A stretch of 46,041 nt of DNA from the IMG/VR virus record IMGVR_UViG_3300031951_009861, positions 1-46,041 of that record. The stretch is one strand, 5' to 3'. Both the position numbers and the translations under genes were made by a program. This DNA comes from a virus. The notes beneath the pieces were generated by a model that saw only the letters and a list, made by a program, of their open reading frames with translations, made no database searches and was not told the origin of the DNA. Each line of letters starts with the position of its first letter. Position 1 is the stretch's first letter. Below, piece after piece: positions 8,801 through 16,356 of the stretch.

Positions 8801-10475
8801 AAGCATTTACTCCTCTAACAACAGTAAGGTCTCTATCATTAAACTGAACAGAACCTGCAGCTAATCTTGTTCCAACAGGGAATTGGGTACTACCGATACC
8901 AACTGCATAGTTACTCAACCATGCATCCGTATTAAGTCCAGCAAAACTTCCAGACTTAAACCACATAATTTTTTTGTATGTGGGAGGATTGGTTTCAATA
9001 CCAGCGATGAAAAGACTGACAAGGGGAGTTCCTTCTGTTGATGCAACTGCTATGCCACCATGATTTGCAGTATTATCAGTAGAAGCGTCTTGACCTGAAA
9101 TATTTGTGGTAAATCCAAGAACAATATCTGCGTCTTTAACCCTAAATTCATCGGATATCACATATGCAGATGTGCCTCCAATAGTAATATTTCCGGTTAC
9201 GTTCAGGTTATTGTTAACTTGTAAGTCATTACCAATAGTTACGTTTCCAGGAATAGTGGGATTGTTTGCAATGGAAACTATAGGAGAAGAACCTTCACCA
9301 GTTCCACTAGTAACTGTAATTTGATTTGCAGTTCCAGTCAGGTCTCTTACATAATCTCCAGTAGTATCGGTTCCAAGACCAACGGAGTTTGGTTGAATTG
9401 TCGCTGCTAGAGATACATTACCAGTTCCATCAAAACTAACTGAAGAAGCGACAACATCTCCAGTTATTTGGAATGTTCTTGAGTTTTGTAACGCTGTGGA
9501 TACTCCAGCTACTCCAGCGTAAGTAGAAACTCCTGAGTTAATTGCATAACTAGAAACTCCAGCTAAAACTGCATAACTAGAAACTCCAGCATTTGTCGCA
9601 TAGGTAGCAACTCCGGATACTACTGCATAACTAGAAACTCCAGCTAAAACTGCATAACTAGAAACACCAGCATTAGTTGCATAGGTAGCAACACCAGCTA
9701 CACCAGAATAAGTTGAAACGCCAGTTAAAACAGAGTAAGTAGAAACTCCTGATACTTCAGAGTAAGTTGCAACACCCGCAACTCCCGCATAAGTTGAGAC
9801 ACCTGCCAGAGCTGCATATGTGGCTCCACCTGCATTAGCAGCAAAAGTTGCAAGACTAGATACTCCCGCATTAGTTGCATAAGTTGCTACTCCAGCTACA
9901 CCTGCATAAGTTGAAACACCAGATAAACCAGAATAAGTTGATACTCCAGATGTTACGGCATAAGTAGAAACTCCAGAAATTTGTGCATATGTAGCTGCAT
10001 ATCCAACAATTACATTATTTCCAACTGAAATCGTAACCCTTCCAGCACCATCTGGACCACTACATACAATATTTTCACCAAAGTTTAATTCTTGTGCTAC
10101 GCCTCTTCGTACACTATCATCTAAGACTTCTACACCAGCGCTTGTTGCAACTACATTTTCTAATTGACTTCCATCACCAATAAATTGAACTGCGGTAATA
10201 ATTCCGGTAGATGTTATATTTCTTACTTCTAAATGTTCTGTGGTTGTAATTCCTGTATTGAGTACTCCACTGACGTTAATTCTTGGAGAACCTGTTAGAT
10301 TTTTTGCAAGTGTTGAAATTCCTGCAGTACTTGCATAACTTATTAGATTATTTCCATCCCCAATTACACTGTAAATTTCGGTAAAATTACTATTAATTTT
10401 ACCCATTGCAACTCTCAATGGATCTCCCTGACCATCATTAGGGTTGCTACCAGTGTTGATCCCGAGTTTAGCCAT
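5847..10475 (-). CDS. Tail fibre-like protein with repeats and C1q-like tip (1542 aa)
   Basis: The N-terminus (GSNPNDGQGDPLRVAMGKINSNF) is the attachment motif common to cyanophage fibre or baseplate-associated proteins. The shaft contains two blocks of a short beta repeat, AGVSTYAGVAGVATYA and variants (nt about 9490-9990 and 8310-8530). Further Gly/Thr/Asn-rich modules with VGIGT motifs follow, as in trimeric fibre shafts. The last ~140 residues (from YYVKLARTSNQ to the end) look like a C1q/TNF-type globular head, a plausible host-binding tip. It is the largest gene here. It is transcribed leftward as a single unit with a late promoter motif upstream, opposite to its plus-strand neighbours. 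Confidence 0.85.
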   Translation of the reverse strand: MAKLGINTGSNPNDGQGDPLRVAMGKINSNFTEIYSVIGDGNNLISYASTAGISTLAKNLTGSPRINVSGVLNTGITTTEHLEVRNITSTGIITAVQFIGDGSQLENVVATSAGVEVLDDSVRRGVAQELNFGENIVCSGPDGAGRVTISVGNNVIVGYAATYAQISGVSTYAVTSGVSTYSGLSGVSTYAGVAGVATYATNAGVSSLATFAANAGGATYAALAGVSTYAGVAGVATYSEVSGVSTYSVLTGVSTYSGVAGVATYATNAGVSSYAVLAGVSSYAVVSGVATYATNAGVSSYAVLAGVSSYAINSGVSTYAGVAGVSTALQNSRTFQITGDVVASSVSFDGTGNVSLAATIQPNSVGLGTDTTGDYVRDLTGTANQITVTSGTGEGSSPIVSIANNPTIPGNVTIGNDLQVNNNLNVTGNITIGGTSAYVISDEFRVKDADIVLGFTTNISGQDASTDNTANHGGIAVASTEGTPLVSLFIAGIETNPPTYKKIMWFKSGSFAGLNTDAWLSNYAVGIGSTQFPVGTRLAAGSVQFNDRDLTVVRGVNASGIVTGSSFRPSSGYIQASDGTNSFFIYNSTGNVAFQGTIGASQINNASGFKVIGFAGTDITFENNARISGVTTSVGGFVGNLTGTATTATNSGYASLAGVATYAGVSGVATYAGVSGVATYAGTSGVSTYSNLAGVATYAGVSGVATYAGTSGVSTTSGYATTAGISTLSQGLTGTPNISVNQVGISSNLSVSGITTFYNDVHIESNRSLLIGSGNELQLFNSGLDSYIENTSAGNLIIRDGGTGIQLRKSGGGPGAGLMAVFNTDAGVELYYNSVIKLQTFQNGVAINESVGIGSTASNPPYRLTVSGVGATITQGLANAIADLTSSVNGYGQVNIRNSLSGTNASGDLVITADSGTDTSNYVNLGINNTGFTTSSWTISGPLDGYLYTSDGNLAIGAGASAKYISLFAGGTLAVNEVVRVSDLGVGIYTTVPQAALHVSGDGIFTGIVTAGSVISGIASVSQLNVSGVGTFQSSGLQIRNPANTFGYTITGGAIAADRTLNLPVITGTATLAVLNISQTFTNTQTFNGTLSAAALLSLSGNTSGTHVFGTNQTTGTLTFGGTSGTGTITFGRSTASQQTDIQAGASGVGTTKTINFGTGGLSGSFTQINIGPTAGLGTVAINSGTNLLVGTTTSTGTASQLLQVTGGGYVSGKFGVGTTLPTSNVSIAGSFAAGIFADTFAVSNDGDGIVRAGSNIIGGSVGTSRVNIQDRAGSLLSFYYSTGLIGRINVANTTDLSVEVGGSERIRIHNSTGNVGIGTTIATEALSVLPKIQILNNSSADGRLIFRAKPGNAYRWNIDNDGDTNNFRFFREDDANAANGTAPFQITPTGNAILSGNLNAAGNYYVKLARTSNQTITSLSDTLIGFSAISDGNNWFNSGNNRITPTVAGNYCINAMVKWEAGAATNTVQSNIQIRRNGTTAALSVCGVQTHTYTMNVSAIVTLNGSTDYVELTAYTGNPTSQDIGGDAGGTLTKLEMFKLN
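8310..8530 (-). repeat. Fibre shaft repeat block, distal
   Basis: Tandem imperfect 27-36 bp units (cctgcataagttgcaactcc and variants on the plus strand) encode A-G-V-[SA]-T-Y-A repeats. Units are nearly identical at the DNA level, which points to recent expansion or gene conversion with the proximal block. Confidence 0.8.
9490..9990 (-). repeat. Fibre shaft repeat block, proximal
   Basis: About 18 imperfect units encoding AGVSTYA / AGVATYA / AGVSSYA. Same unit as the block at 8310-8530, separated by ~950 bp of non-repeat sequence. Such repeats can recombine and change fibre length. Confidence 0.8.
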
Positions 10476-10504
10476 TGATTTTCCTCAGTATTTCCCTATT
10501 TTTA

Positions 10505-10511
10505 TATTTAT
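10505..10511 (-). promoter_or_regulatory. Late promoter-like ATAAATA on minus strand
   Basis: TATTTAT on the plus strand, 30 nt upstream of the fibre start on the minus strand. Consistent with late expression of the fibre gene. Confidence 0.45.
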
Positions 10512-10547
10512 TGATGCTTATAACTAGTAGTAGAATTGATAATAGAT

Positions 10548-10985
10548 ATGCAATTCAATTTTCATTTCGGTAAGAAGAAACCAGATAAAAAACAACTTAT
10601 AATTGTAGGAGTTGTTGTATCAACAATAATCGCAACATTATCTCAATGTACTGGAGTATCTGAAAATGGACTTTGGGATTTATTGGATGAGATTCAAAGA
10701 AAGTATATGCCACAAGGTATTCTTAATGAGATTATACTACAAGATCCAGACAAAGTAAATCGCAGAGTTGGTAGAGATGTTGATAAAGCTATACGAGATG
10801 TAACAAAAGAATATGATCGTATTATTGATGAGTCGGATAAAAAATATCAACCACGATACATTGAAGAAAAAAATGATGAGACTTTATGTTACACCGAAGA
10901 CTGTAAAAAACTTGCACCGCCTATGAGAATGTGTTCTCCAGTTTTTGATGAGATTGATTGTCCTCTAAGGTCTGAAGATAAATAA
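10548..10985 (+). CDS. Membrane-anchored hypothetical protein (145 aa)
   Basis: A short basic start (KKKPDKKQ) precedes one hydrophobic segment (IIVGVVVSTIIATLS, about residues 17-31). A charged, helical domain follows (DEIQRKYMPQ, then EYDRIIDESDKKY), with four Cys near the C-terminus. A one-span inner-membrane or lipoprotein-like protein fits; there is no classic lipobox. I use the ATG at 10548; a TTG four codons upstream is less likely. The stop codon lies within a late promoter motif serving the next gene. Family not recognised. Confidence 0.65.
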   Translation: MQFNFHFGKKKPDKKQLIIVGVVVSTIIATLSQCTGVSENGLWDLLDEIQRKYMPQGILNEIILQDPDKVNRRVGRDVDKAIRDVTKEYDRIIDESDKKYQPRYIEEKNDETLCYTEDCKKLAPPMRMCSPVFDEIDCPLRSEDK

Positions 10986-10988
10986 ATA
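10978..10988 (+). promoter_or_regulatory. Late promoter, overlapping ATAAATA motifs
   Basis: Two overlapping ATAAATA copies straddle the stop codon of the upstream gene, 31 nt before the next ATG. Confidence 0.5.
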
Positions 10989-11018
10989 ACATTATAAAAG
11001 TACTTTTATTCTAGAAAG

Positions 11019-11840
11019 ATGAGAGCAGAAGAAATCAGGGGTCTCATGGAGGCCTATTCAAAAATTCATGAGACTCCCGAAGTTCTCAATGAACAAACAG
11101 AAGATTTGCACGAGATTGGTGTAAATTTTGGTGGACAAGCCGCAGTAAACAGGGTCAGAGCACAGGCTGCTCAAGAAAGAAAATCTGCTGCTAGAATTGA
11201 TGCTCTAAGACAACAGAGGTTTGGAAGTGGTGGATCTCCTAGTGCTTCAAAACCCACTACATCTTCTACCGCAAAACCACAACCACAGATGAAAGGTCTT
11301 TCAATTGGTCAAGGTGGGTTTAGAGTCAATAATAAACCAGTTAATCCTGGAATGTCTCCTATTTTTAAAAGACCTGGACAAGAAACTCCCACACCGTCTG
11401 CAAAACCTGCTGCGGCTCCTGCACCAAAACCTGCTGCCGCTCCCGCACCAAAACCCGCTGCAACAAAACCTGCTGCCGCTCCCGCACCAAAACCCGCTGC
11501 ACCAAAACCCGCTGCACCAAAACCCGCTGCGGCTCCTGCACCAAAACCCGCAGAAGCTCCAAAGAAAACTTTTAATCCACTGATGCAAAAAACTTTTGGA
11601 TATCAAACCGGATATGCACCAGATCAGGTTAAAGGTAATATTAAAAAAATGGCTCAAATGGCCTCATTAAAGAATATCTCTGCGGGAGTAGATATCTTCG
11701 ATCTAGTCAAAGGACACCTTCTAGATGAAGGTTATGCGGACTCAGAAGAGGGTGCAATGGTTATTATGGTCAACATGAGTGAAGAGTGGAAAAACTCAAT
11801 TCTAGAGTCTTATGGAATTGAATTGGATGAAGCATCTTAA
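11019..11840 (+). CDS. Virion or prohead-type protein with PAPKPAA linker
   Basis: 273 residues. A charged helical N-terminus (MRAEEIRGLMEAYSKIHE) resembles the start of several cyanophage structural proteins. The middle is a long Ala/Pro/Lys linker (residues about 128-181). The C-terminus carries LLDEGYADSEEGAMVIMVNMSEEWKNSIL as its final helical unit, a signature shared by T4-like cyanophage virion proteins as I recall it. It is preceded by a late promoter and followed by a strong terminator, so it is a single late transcription unit. Exact virion position unknown. Confidence 0.7.
   Translation: MRAEEIRGLMEAYSKIHETPEVLNEQTEDLHEIGVNFGGQAAVNRVRAQAAQERKSAARIDALRQQRFGSGGSPSASKPTTSSTAKPQPQMKGLSIGQGGFRVNNKPVNPGMSPIFKRPGQETPTPSAKPAAAPAPKPAAAPAPKPAATKPAAAPAPKPAAPKPAAPKPAAAPAPKPAEAPKKTFNPLMQKTFGYQTGYAPDQVKGNIKKMAQMASLKNISAGVDIFDLVKGHLLDEGYADSEEGAMVIMVNMSEEWKNSILESYGIELDEAS
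11399..11560 (+). repeat. Ala-Pro-Lys coding repeat
   Basis: Tandem 12-30 bp units (gctgccgctcccgcaccaaaa and shorter forms) encode PAAAPAPKPAA. The unit is nearly unchanged between copies, so the array length is probably unstable. Confidence 0.8.
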
Positions 11841-11866
11841 GTAAATATATAATTTAAAATAATTCA

Positions 11867-11893
11867 AGAGTCCGTCAAACGGGCTCTTTTTTT
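11867..11893 (+). terminator. Rho-independent terminator
   Basis: A 9-bp stem AGAGTCCGT / ACGGGCTCT with loop CAA is followed by a T run. It ends the upstream late gene. Confidence 0.85.
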
Positions 11894-11897
11894 GTAT

Positions 11898-11904
11898 CTA
11901 AATA
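11898..11904 (+). promoter_or_regulatory. Late promoter CTAAATA
   Basis: Immediately after the terminator and 27 nt before the ATG of the 34-residue protein. Likely drives the small gene, carbamoyltransferase and SGNH hydrolase as one operon. Confidence 0.6.
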
Positions 11905-11930
11905 AATTTTAGTGATATAAAGATCTTCTA

Positions 11931-12035
11931 ATGATTAAAAAACTTTGGAATTTCGTTTCCAATTGGAAAAAAGAAAGAGACTTTAAAAAAAGATTAAAGG
12001 CTTTACAAAAACGTGATCCGTTTATTTACAAGTGA
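11931..12035 (+). CDS. Conserved-type cyanophage small basic protein ending DPFIYK
   Basis: 34 residues, helical and very basic (KKERDFKKRLKALQKR), ending DPFIYK. I recall short basic proteins with this C-terminus in T4-like cyanophages; function unknown. The TGA stop overlaps the GTG start of the carbamoyltransferase. It follows a terminator and late promoter, so it leads the operon. Confidence 0.6.
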   Translation: MIKKLWNFVSNWKKERDFKKRLKALQKRDPFIYK

Positions 12036-13501
12036 TTAAGTGGGGGATATCATCAAACAGTCATAATGCTGCCTTAAGTATTTTTGATGATGACAGTTTG
12101 ATCTTTGCAAGTTCTAGTGAAAGATTTAGTAAGATTAAAAACGATTCTCATATCAATGAGGATTTGATTGACCATGCGTTTTCTTTCGGAAATCCTGATG
12201 AAATTTACTGGTATGAGAATCCAAAACTAAAAACACTTAGACAGTTATTTTCTGGACAAGGATTTACTGTAAATGAAAATAATATATCCAAGTATATTTT
12301 CGATAAGACTTCACTGAGAGTTCCAATAAAATATACAAGTCATCATCGTAGTCACGCATCTTCTGGATACTATACGAGTTCTTTTGATAACGCCGTCATA
12401 ATAGTTTTAGATGCAATAGGTGAGTTTGAAACTTTTACAATATGGAAAGGCGAACAAGATAAACTTACTAAAATATATTCCCACTCATATCCATCCAGTT
12501 TGGGTTTATGGTACTCTGCAATGACTCAGAGGTGTGGTTTGAAACCAAATGAAGAGGAATACATTCTTATGGGAATGTCCGCCTTTGGAGATCCATCTAG
12601 ACTCTTCTCAGAGATACTCAACGACTTCATTGAACTATCAGAGAAACATCCATTCAAAATTAAATACAATCTCCATCGAGGATGCAAATCTTGGAGATCA
12701 GATCTTTGTTCTCAAAAAGATCTTTTTGATATTGCCGCAGCAACTCAAAAAGTATATGAATTTTTATTTGAAAGAGTTTTAGTGAAGTCATTATCACTAA
12801 CTAAGAGTAAAAACTTAGTGTTAATGGGTGGGTGTGCATTGAACTGTGTCGCAAATTCGATTTGTTATAAGTATTTTGATGATGTTTGGATTATGCCTGC
12901 ACCTGGAGATGATGGTAGTTCAATCGGATCTGTACTATCTCATACTCAAAGACACATTGAATGGCCTGGACCTTACCTGGGATTTGATCTTGGTTATCAA
13001 TCATCCAATGATGAAATTGTCGATTATCTTATAGAAAACAAAATATGTGGTATTGCTAGAGGACGTGCAGAATTTGGTCCTAGATCTTTAGGTAATAGAA
13101 GTCTAATTGCAGACCCAAGAGGAGATCATATTAAAGATCTAGTTAATTCAGTTAAAAAAAGAGAACTATTCAGACCATTTGCTCCCGTAATTCTGGAAGA
13201 GATGGCTAATGAATACTTTGAAATGCCTACAAGTAAGACTCCATACATGCAGTTTACAGTGAAGTGTAGAAGGCCAGATTTATATCCAGCGATAGTTCAT
13301 ATAGATAATACGAGTAGGGTTCAGACATTATCAAAAAAGGATAACCCAGAATTCAGAAAACTTTTAGAACTATGGTATGAAAAAACTGGATGTCCTATGT
13401 TATTGAATACTAGTTTAAATATAAAAGGAGAACCTATTATTAACGATCAATTTCAAGTTAATCAGTGGGAACAATTACATAAAATAAAAATCTGGACATG
13501 A
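12032..13501 (+). CDS. Carbamoyltransferase (NodU/CmcH family)
   Basis: These enzymes move a carbamoyl group from carbamoyl phosphate to a hydroxyl via a carbamoyl-adenylate. Visible signatures are the N-terminal SHNAALSIFDDD and SSSERFSKIKNDS, the HHRSHASSGYY motif of the Kae1-like domain, MGGCALNCVAN, and the C-terminal GRAEFGPRSLGNRSL and FRPFAPVI. Translation starts at a GTG overlapping the preceding stop. 489 residues is at the short end for the family; the sequence after GEPIINDQFQVNQW ends abruptly. The coupled SGNH hydrolase suggests the pair modifies a glycan or small surface molecule. The substrate cannot be read from the sequence. Confidence 0.9.
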   Translation: MIKWGISSNSHNAALSIFDDDSLIFASSSERFSKIKNDSHINEDLIDHAFSFGNPDEIYWYENPKLKTLRQLFSGQGFTVNENNISKYIFDKTSLRVPIKYTSHHRSHASSGYYTSSFDNAVIIVLDAIGEFETFTIWKGEQDKLTKIYSHSYPSSLGLWYSAMTQRCGLKPNEEEYILMGMSAFGDPSRLFSEILNDFIELSEKHPFKIKYNLHRGCKSWRSDLCSQKDLFDIAAATQKVYEFLFERVLVKSLSLTKSKNLVLMGGCALNCVANSICYKYFDDVWIMPAPGDDGSSIGSVLSHTQRHIEWPGPYLGFDLGYQSSNDEIVDYLIENKICGIARGRAEFGPRSLGNRSLIADPRGDHIKDLVNSVKKRELFRPFAPVILEEMANEYFEMPTSKTPYMQFTVKCRRPDLYPAIVHIDNTSRVQTLSKKDNPEFRKLLELWYEKTGCPMLLNTSLNIKGEPIINDQFQVNQWEQLHKIKIWT

Positions 13502-14253
13502 AAAGAATACTACTAGCTTTTGGGGATAGTCATACTGCTGGTGCAGAAATAGACAGACAATATTCAGGATCATGCCACGATAAGGCTTATCCTGCACATA
13601 TTGCTAGGCATTATGGTTTTGATTGTGAAAACTTTGCTGCTAGTGGTGGTAGTAATGATTGGATGATTAGACAATTTATGATCAGAATTCAACATGCTTT
13701 AATAAAAAATCAAAAGGTATTTGTTCTTTGTAATTTCTGCGATCCCTCTAGAACTTATATTAAGTTACCAGGGAAGATGAATCACTGTACATCCACTCTT
13801 TTATTGCAAAATGAGGGAACTAAAAAAGAATTATTAGTTGATCCGGACTTTATTCAACCTTATGAGAATTATTTAAAGACAAACACGGATGAATTTTTAA
13901 ATTATAAATCTTTATCTCAGATTTTTATAATACAAACGATATGTGATCAGTACAGTATACCATATGTTTTCCATACAAGCACGCATTGGTATGAAGGAAA
14001 CTGGAACTTAATAAGTAAGAAAAACTTTTTTGGTCACCATCTAGACAAAAGATTAATTTATAAAAAATCTGATACATACGAAATATATCGTCATTATTCT
14101 TTCTGGGGTGTTGCCAGTCTTCATCCTGATTGGAATCATGTTCAGAATGATCCAAGATGGGCTATGCACTATCCAGAATCTTTTCATGAGTTTTGGGCTA
14201 AAAAACTGATCAATTTCATTGATAAACAAAAGATACTTGACACAGCCCCATGA
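13498..14253 (+). CDS. SGNH/GDSL-like hydrolase
   Basis: 251 residues. FGDSHTAG at residues 8-15 provides the catalytic Ser block I, and ASGGSN supplies the block II Gly region. The C-terminal HPDWNH is a candidate Asp-His pair. SGNH enzymes are esterases that remove or transfer acyl groups on sugars and lipids. It overlaps the carbamoyltransferase stop (ATGA), so the two are made together and probably act on the same surface glycan (inference). Confidence 0.75.
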   Translation: MKRILLAFGDSHTAGAEIDRQYSGSCHDKAYPAHIARHYGFDCENFAASGGSNDWMIRQFMIRIQHALIKNQKVFVLCNFCDPSRTYIKLPGKMNHCTSTLLLQNEGTKKELLVDPDFIQPYENYLKTNTDEFLNYKSLSQIFIIQTICDQYSIPYVFHTSTHWYEGNWNLISKKNFFGHHLDKRLIYKKSDTYEIYRHYSFWGVASLHPDWNHVQNDPRWAMHYPESFHEFWAKKLINFIDKQKILDTAP

Positions 14254-14287
14254 TTTGCAATAAAATAACTCTGTCCGGGTTCAAAGG

Positions 14288-14294
14288 ATAAATA
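14288..14294 (+). promoter_or_regulatory. Late promoter-like ATAAATA
   Basis: GGATAAATAAGG lies 25 nt upstream of the GIY-YIG gene start. Confidence 0.45.
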
Positions 14295-14318
14295 AGGCTC
14301 AGTGAATTCTAGAGCTTT

Positions 14319-14756
14319 ATGAGCTATGAAAATCCTTGGCTCTACAATGGAGAAATTTTTGAGTCTGATCATATTCAAGATAATTTTGGTTTTGTATATC
14401 TTATACATTGCAATCCAACTAATCGTGACTATATTGGTAGAAAGTATTTCTGGAGCTTCCGCACACCGAGAGGAAAATCTAGAAAAGTTAAGTCAGAGTC
14501 CGATTGGAAACGCTATTACGGCTCCTGTCCTGAGCTCAAAGTCGAAGTTGACCTTTGGGGGAAGGAAAGATTTACTAGAACAATCCTTAGTCTCCACAAA
14601 ACAAAAGGACAGTGTAACTACGAAGAAACCAGACAGTTATTCATAAATAATGTCTTGACAGAGGCCCTTGACACGGGAGAACCCCGATACTACAATAGCA
14701 ATGTACTTGGTCGTTACTACAGGAAGGATTACTTTCATGGAAAACCAACTGATTGA
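14319..14756 (+). CDS. GIY-YIG (SegE-like) endonuclease-like protein
   Basis: 145 residues. FGFVYLIHCNPTNRDYIGRKYF is a GIY-YIG core variant (VYL...DYIG), followed by Arg/Lys-rich GKSRKVKSESDWKRYYGSCPEL. The latter matches the single-domain SegE-like proteins of T4-type phages. Such proteins are free-standing homing or intergenic nucleases, although in cyanophages their activity is mostly untested. The next gene starts inside its 3' end. Confidence 0.75.
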   Translation: MSYENPWLYNGEIFESDHIQDNFGFVYLIHCNPTNRDYIGRKYFWSFRTPRGKSRKVKSESDWKRYYGSCPELKVEVDLWGKERFTRTILSLHKTKGQCNYEETRQLFINNVLTEALDTGEPRYYNSNVLGRYYRKDYFHGKPTD

Positions 14757-14883
14757 TAGTGTTGAAGATCTAAAAGATAGTATCATTGACCGAATCCATT
14801 ACCTTGCAGATATGGGTGACTATCTCAATGCATGTGCGGTTTATGAGGAGTTTCGAGAAAGTATTTTGATTTCTGATCAATGA
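14737..14883 (+). CDS. Hypothetical small acidic protein (48 aa)
   Basis: The ATG at 14737 has AGGAAGG about 8 nt upstream and overlaps the end of the GIY-YIG gene. The product is a helical acidic protein (DSVEDLKDSIIDRIHYLADMGDY). Length and helix pattern recall small regulatory or adaptor proteins. Function not recognised. Confidence 0.55.
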   Translation: MENQLIDSVEDLKDSIIDRIHYLADMGDYLNACAVYEEFRESILISDQ

Positions 14884-14897
14884 CTAGTTGCTAAAAA

Positions 14898-14904
14898 CTA
14901 AATA
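14898..14904 (+). promoter_or_regulatory. Late promoter CTAAATA
   Basis: Sits just after the small acidic gene and before a hairpin at 14922; it could drive the lysozyme-like gene at 15044 if the hairpin is leaky. Confidence 0.4.
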
Positions 14905-14921
14905 ATCACTTATGATGATAA

Positions 14922-14945
14922 AAGCCCACTTATGTGGGTTTTCTT
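14922..14945 (+). terminator. Weak rho-independent terminator
   Basis: An 8-bp stem AAGCCCAC / GTGGGTTT with loop TTAT is followed by a short, C-interrupted T tract (TTTTCTT). Confidence 0.55.
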
Positions 14946-15043
14946 GTAATGAGAAAGTGAGTGAAAATTAGAGCCGTGGAAAGTGCCCTTTGAGAAAAGG
15001 GTGTACCCCCTTTCTATACGGATGTAGAGTTCAATTAATTTTA

Positions 15044-15709
15044 ATGCTAAACTTCTTTACTGTAGCCGTTCCTCTCGTAGCGATGGTTACAACCAATACG
15101 GCAACACTGCCATTCCAGAATTACAAGATGCAAGGGCCTCCACCTCCAGTTGAGGAAAAAGTCCCCTTTTCCGTTATTAAGGAATTTGATCTTGTTAATG
15201 ATCAGAAGACAGCAATCCGCGAGGTTGCACTACCAAAGCCAAAAGAGAAAAGGCTAATTTGTAAAGGGTGTAATGAATATGAGAATGCTACCTTGGAGTA
15301 TTTCCAAGATCGTGGTATTAAAGACAGAAACGCCCTTGCTACCATCATGGGTAATATTCGTCAGGAATCAACTTTTATTCCTAACATTTGCGAAGGTGGT
15401 AGTAGGACCAGTTGGCATAACTGCGGCCGCGGTTATGGACTGATCCAATGGACATCTGCCAATAGATATTATGGATTGGGTGATTTTGCTAAGAGGTATG
15501 GTGGTTCGCCATCATCACTTCATACGCAACTTCGTTATCTAACGACTGAGGTTCAATGGCAACGTATTGAGGACAGGATGAAAACTCCCGGTAAGTCTAT
15601 CAATCGTTACATGGACTATGCGTATAGTTGGATTGGTTGGGGGCATCATGGTGCTCGTACATCATATGCACATGATTATGCCAACCGACTGATCACGGTA
15701 GAAGTTTGA
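15044..15709 (+). CDS. Membrane-anchored phage tail lysozyme-type muralytic enzyme
   Basis: 221 residues. The N-terminus (MLNFFTVAVPLVAMVTT) is a membrane anchor or signal; a Pro-rich spacer and Cys pair follow. The C-terminal ~150 residues fit the phage tail lysozyme fold: ALATIMGNIRQESTF with the likely catalytic Glu, then GYGLIQWTSANRY and a helical end. It would cut peptidoglycan at entry or lysis. I chose the ATG at 15044; a longer in-frame start at 14990 would place an odd Cys/Arg-rich leader before the hydrophobic segment. No clear ribosome binding site precedes 15044. Confidence 0.75.
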   Translation: MLNFFTVAVPLVAMVTTNTATLPFQNYKMQGPPPPVEEKVPFSVIKEFDLVNDQKTAIREVALPKPKEKRLICKGCNEYENATLEYFQDRGIKDRNALATIMGNIRQESTFIPNICEGGSRTSWHNCGRGYGLIQWTSANRYYGLGDFAKRYGGSPSSLHTQLRYLTTEVQWQRIEDRMKTPGKSINRYMDYAYSWIGWGHHGARTSYAHDYANRLITVEV

Positions 15710-15733
15710 TACAATAGAATAGGTAGGGAGGGG

Positions 15734-15762
15734 TTGACAAAAAACTTCTCCCCCACTATAAT
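15734..15762 (+). promoter_or_regulatory. Sigma70-type promoter of the tRNA cluster
   Basis: TTGACA (15734-15739), 17-bp spacer, TATAAT (15757-15762): a consensus match, 18 bp before the first tRNA. The -35 lies within an inverted repeat (GGGAG ... CTCCC, 15726-15755). Host RNA polymerase should read it early in infection. Confidence 0.85.
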
Positions 15763-15779
15763 AACTACATACTAAACAT

Positions 15780-15853
15780 GTCTCAGTAGCTCAGTTGGAT
15801 AGAGCATCTGCCTTCTAAGCAGTTGGTCGGGGGTTCGAGTCCCTCCTGAGACG
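15780..15853 (+). tRNA. tRNA-Arg (TCT)
   Basis: Full cloverleaf: acceptor GTCTCAG/CTGAGAC, loop CTTCTAA, T arm GGTTCGAGTCC, G73. Reads AGA. First gene of the cluster. Confidence 0.95.
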
Positions 15854-15856
15854 TTT

Positions 15857-15876
15857 GACTTTTTAAGAAAAAAGTC
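15857..15876 (+). terminator. Hairpin after tRNA-Arg
   Basis: GACTTTTT AAGA AAAAAGTC forms an 8-bp A/T-rich stem directly after tRNA-Arg. It may attenuate or guide processing; there is no downstream T run, so termination is uncertain. Confidence 0.4.
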
Positions 15877-15878
15877 TT

Positions 15879-15885
15879 ATAAATA
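15879..15885 (+). promoter_or_regulatory. Late promoter-like ATAAATA
   Basis: 21 nt upstream of the short reading frame at 15906. Confidence 0.4.
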
Positions 15886-15905
15886 AAACTACTTAGGTCG
15901 AAACA

Positions 15906-16007
15906 ATGTCTTATCCAATGCCCACCAAACAGTTTATTAATCTCGATTGCCGCGCATGGCATATTGAGGGTGCTCCCCTGTTTGCGGATATGGAAAGACA
16001 TATGTAA
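15906..16007 (+). CDS. Possible 33-residue protein
   Basis: ATG to TAA gives MSYPMPTKQFINLDCRAWH and continues to a stop before a good terminator. It is preceded by ATAAATA and followed by a terminator at 16034, so a late mini-unit is plausible inside the tRNA cluster. No family recognised, no strong ribosome binding site. Confidence 0.4.
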   Translation: MSYPMPTKQFINLDCRAWHIEGAPLFADMERHM

Positions 16008-16033
16008 GATGTAATCCATAAAAGCAAAAGAAG

Positions 16034-16069
16034 GGGAGAGAAACCAAAAAGTTTCCTCCCCCTTTTTTG
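16034..16069 (+). terminator. Rho-independent terminator
   Basis: GGGGAG-A-GAAAC pairs with GTTTC-CTCCCC (11 bp, one bulge) followed by six T. Ends the small unit at 15906. From here to 16195 there is no gene; a 6-bp hairpin GTGGTC/GACCAC lies at 16139-16156. Confidence 0.8.
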
Positions 16070-16195
16070 TTGCCTGTGACGGTTTCCTAAGTGTCCACCA
16101 GTCCCTCCCCAGAGACCAAACGGTGGTATTCTAATCAAGTGGTCGAGAGAGACCACACCGAACATCGACAACTGAATATTTATTCTATATTATTT

Positions 16196-16267
16196 GGATC
16201 TGTAACTCAATGGTAGAGTAACGGGCTTTTAACCTGGAAGTTGTGGGTTCGAGTCCCACCAGATCCA
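16196..16267 (+). tRNA. tRNA-Lys (TTT)
   Basis: Acceptor GGATCTG/CAGATCC, loop CTTTTAA, T arm GTGGG TTCGAGT CCCAC, A73. Confidence 0.93.
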
Positions 16268-16270
16268 TAT

Positions 16271-16352
16271 GGGAGGATTTCCGAGTGGCTAAAGGAACCT
16301 GACTGTAAATCAGGCGGCTCTGCCTTCGCAGGTTCGAATCCTGCTCCTCCCA
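16271..16352 (+). tRNA. tRNA-Tyr (GTA)
   Basis: Class II with long variable arm; acceptor GGGAGGA/TCCTCCC, loop CTGTAAA, A73. Confidence 0.95.
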
Positions 16353-16356
16353 CCTT

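Noticed and set aside
6278-9324. Several plus- and minus-strand frames inside the fibre gene
   Set aside because: All lie fully inside the 1542-codon fibre frame and show repeat-derived or random composition.
11301-11657. Open frames on both strands over the Ala-Pro-Lys repeat
   Set aside because: Low-complexity shadows of the structural gene in other frames.
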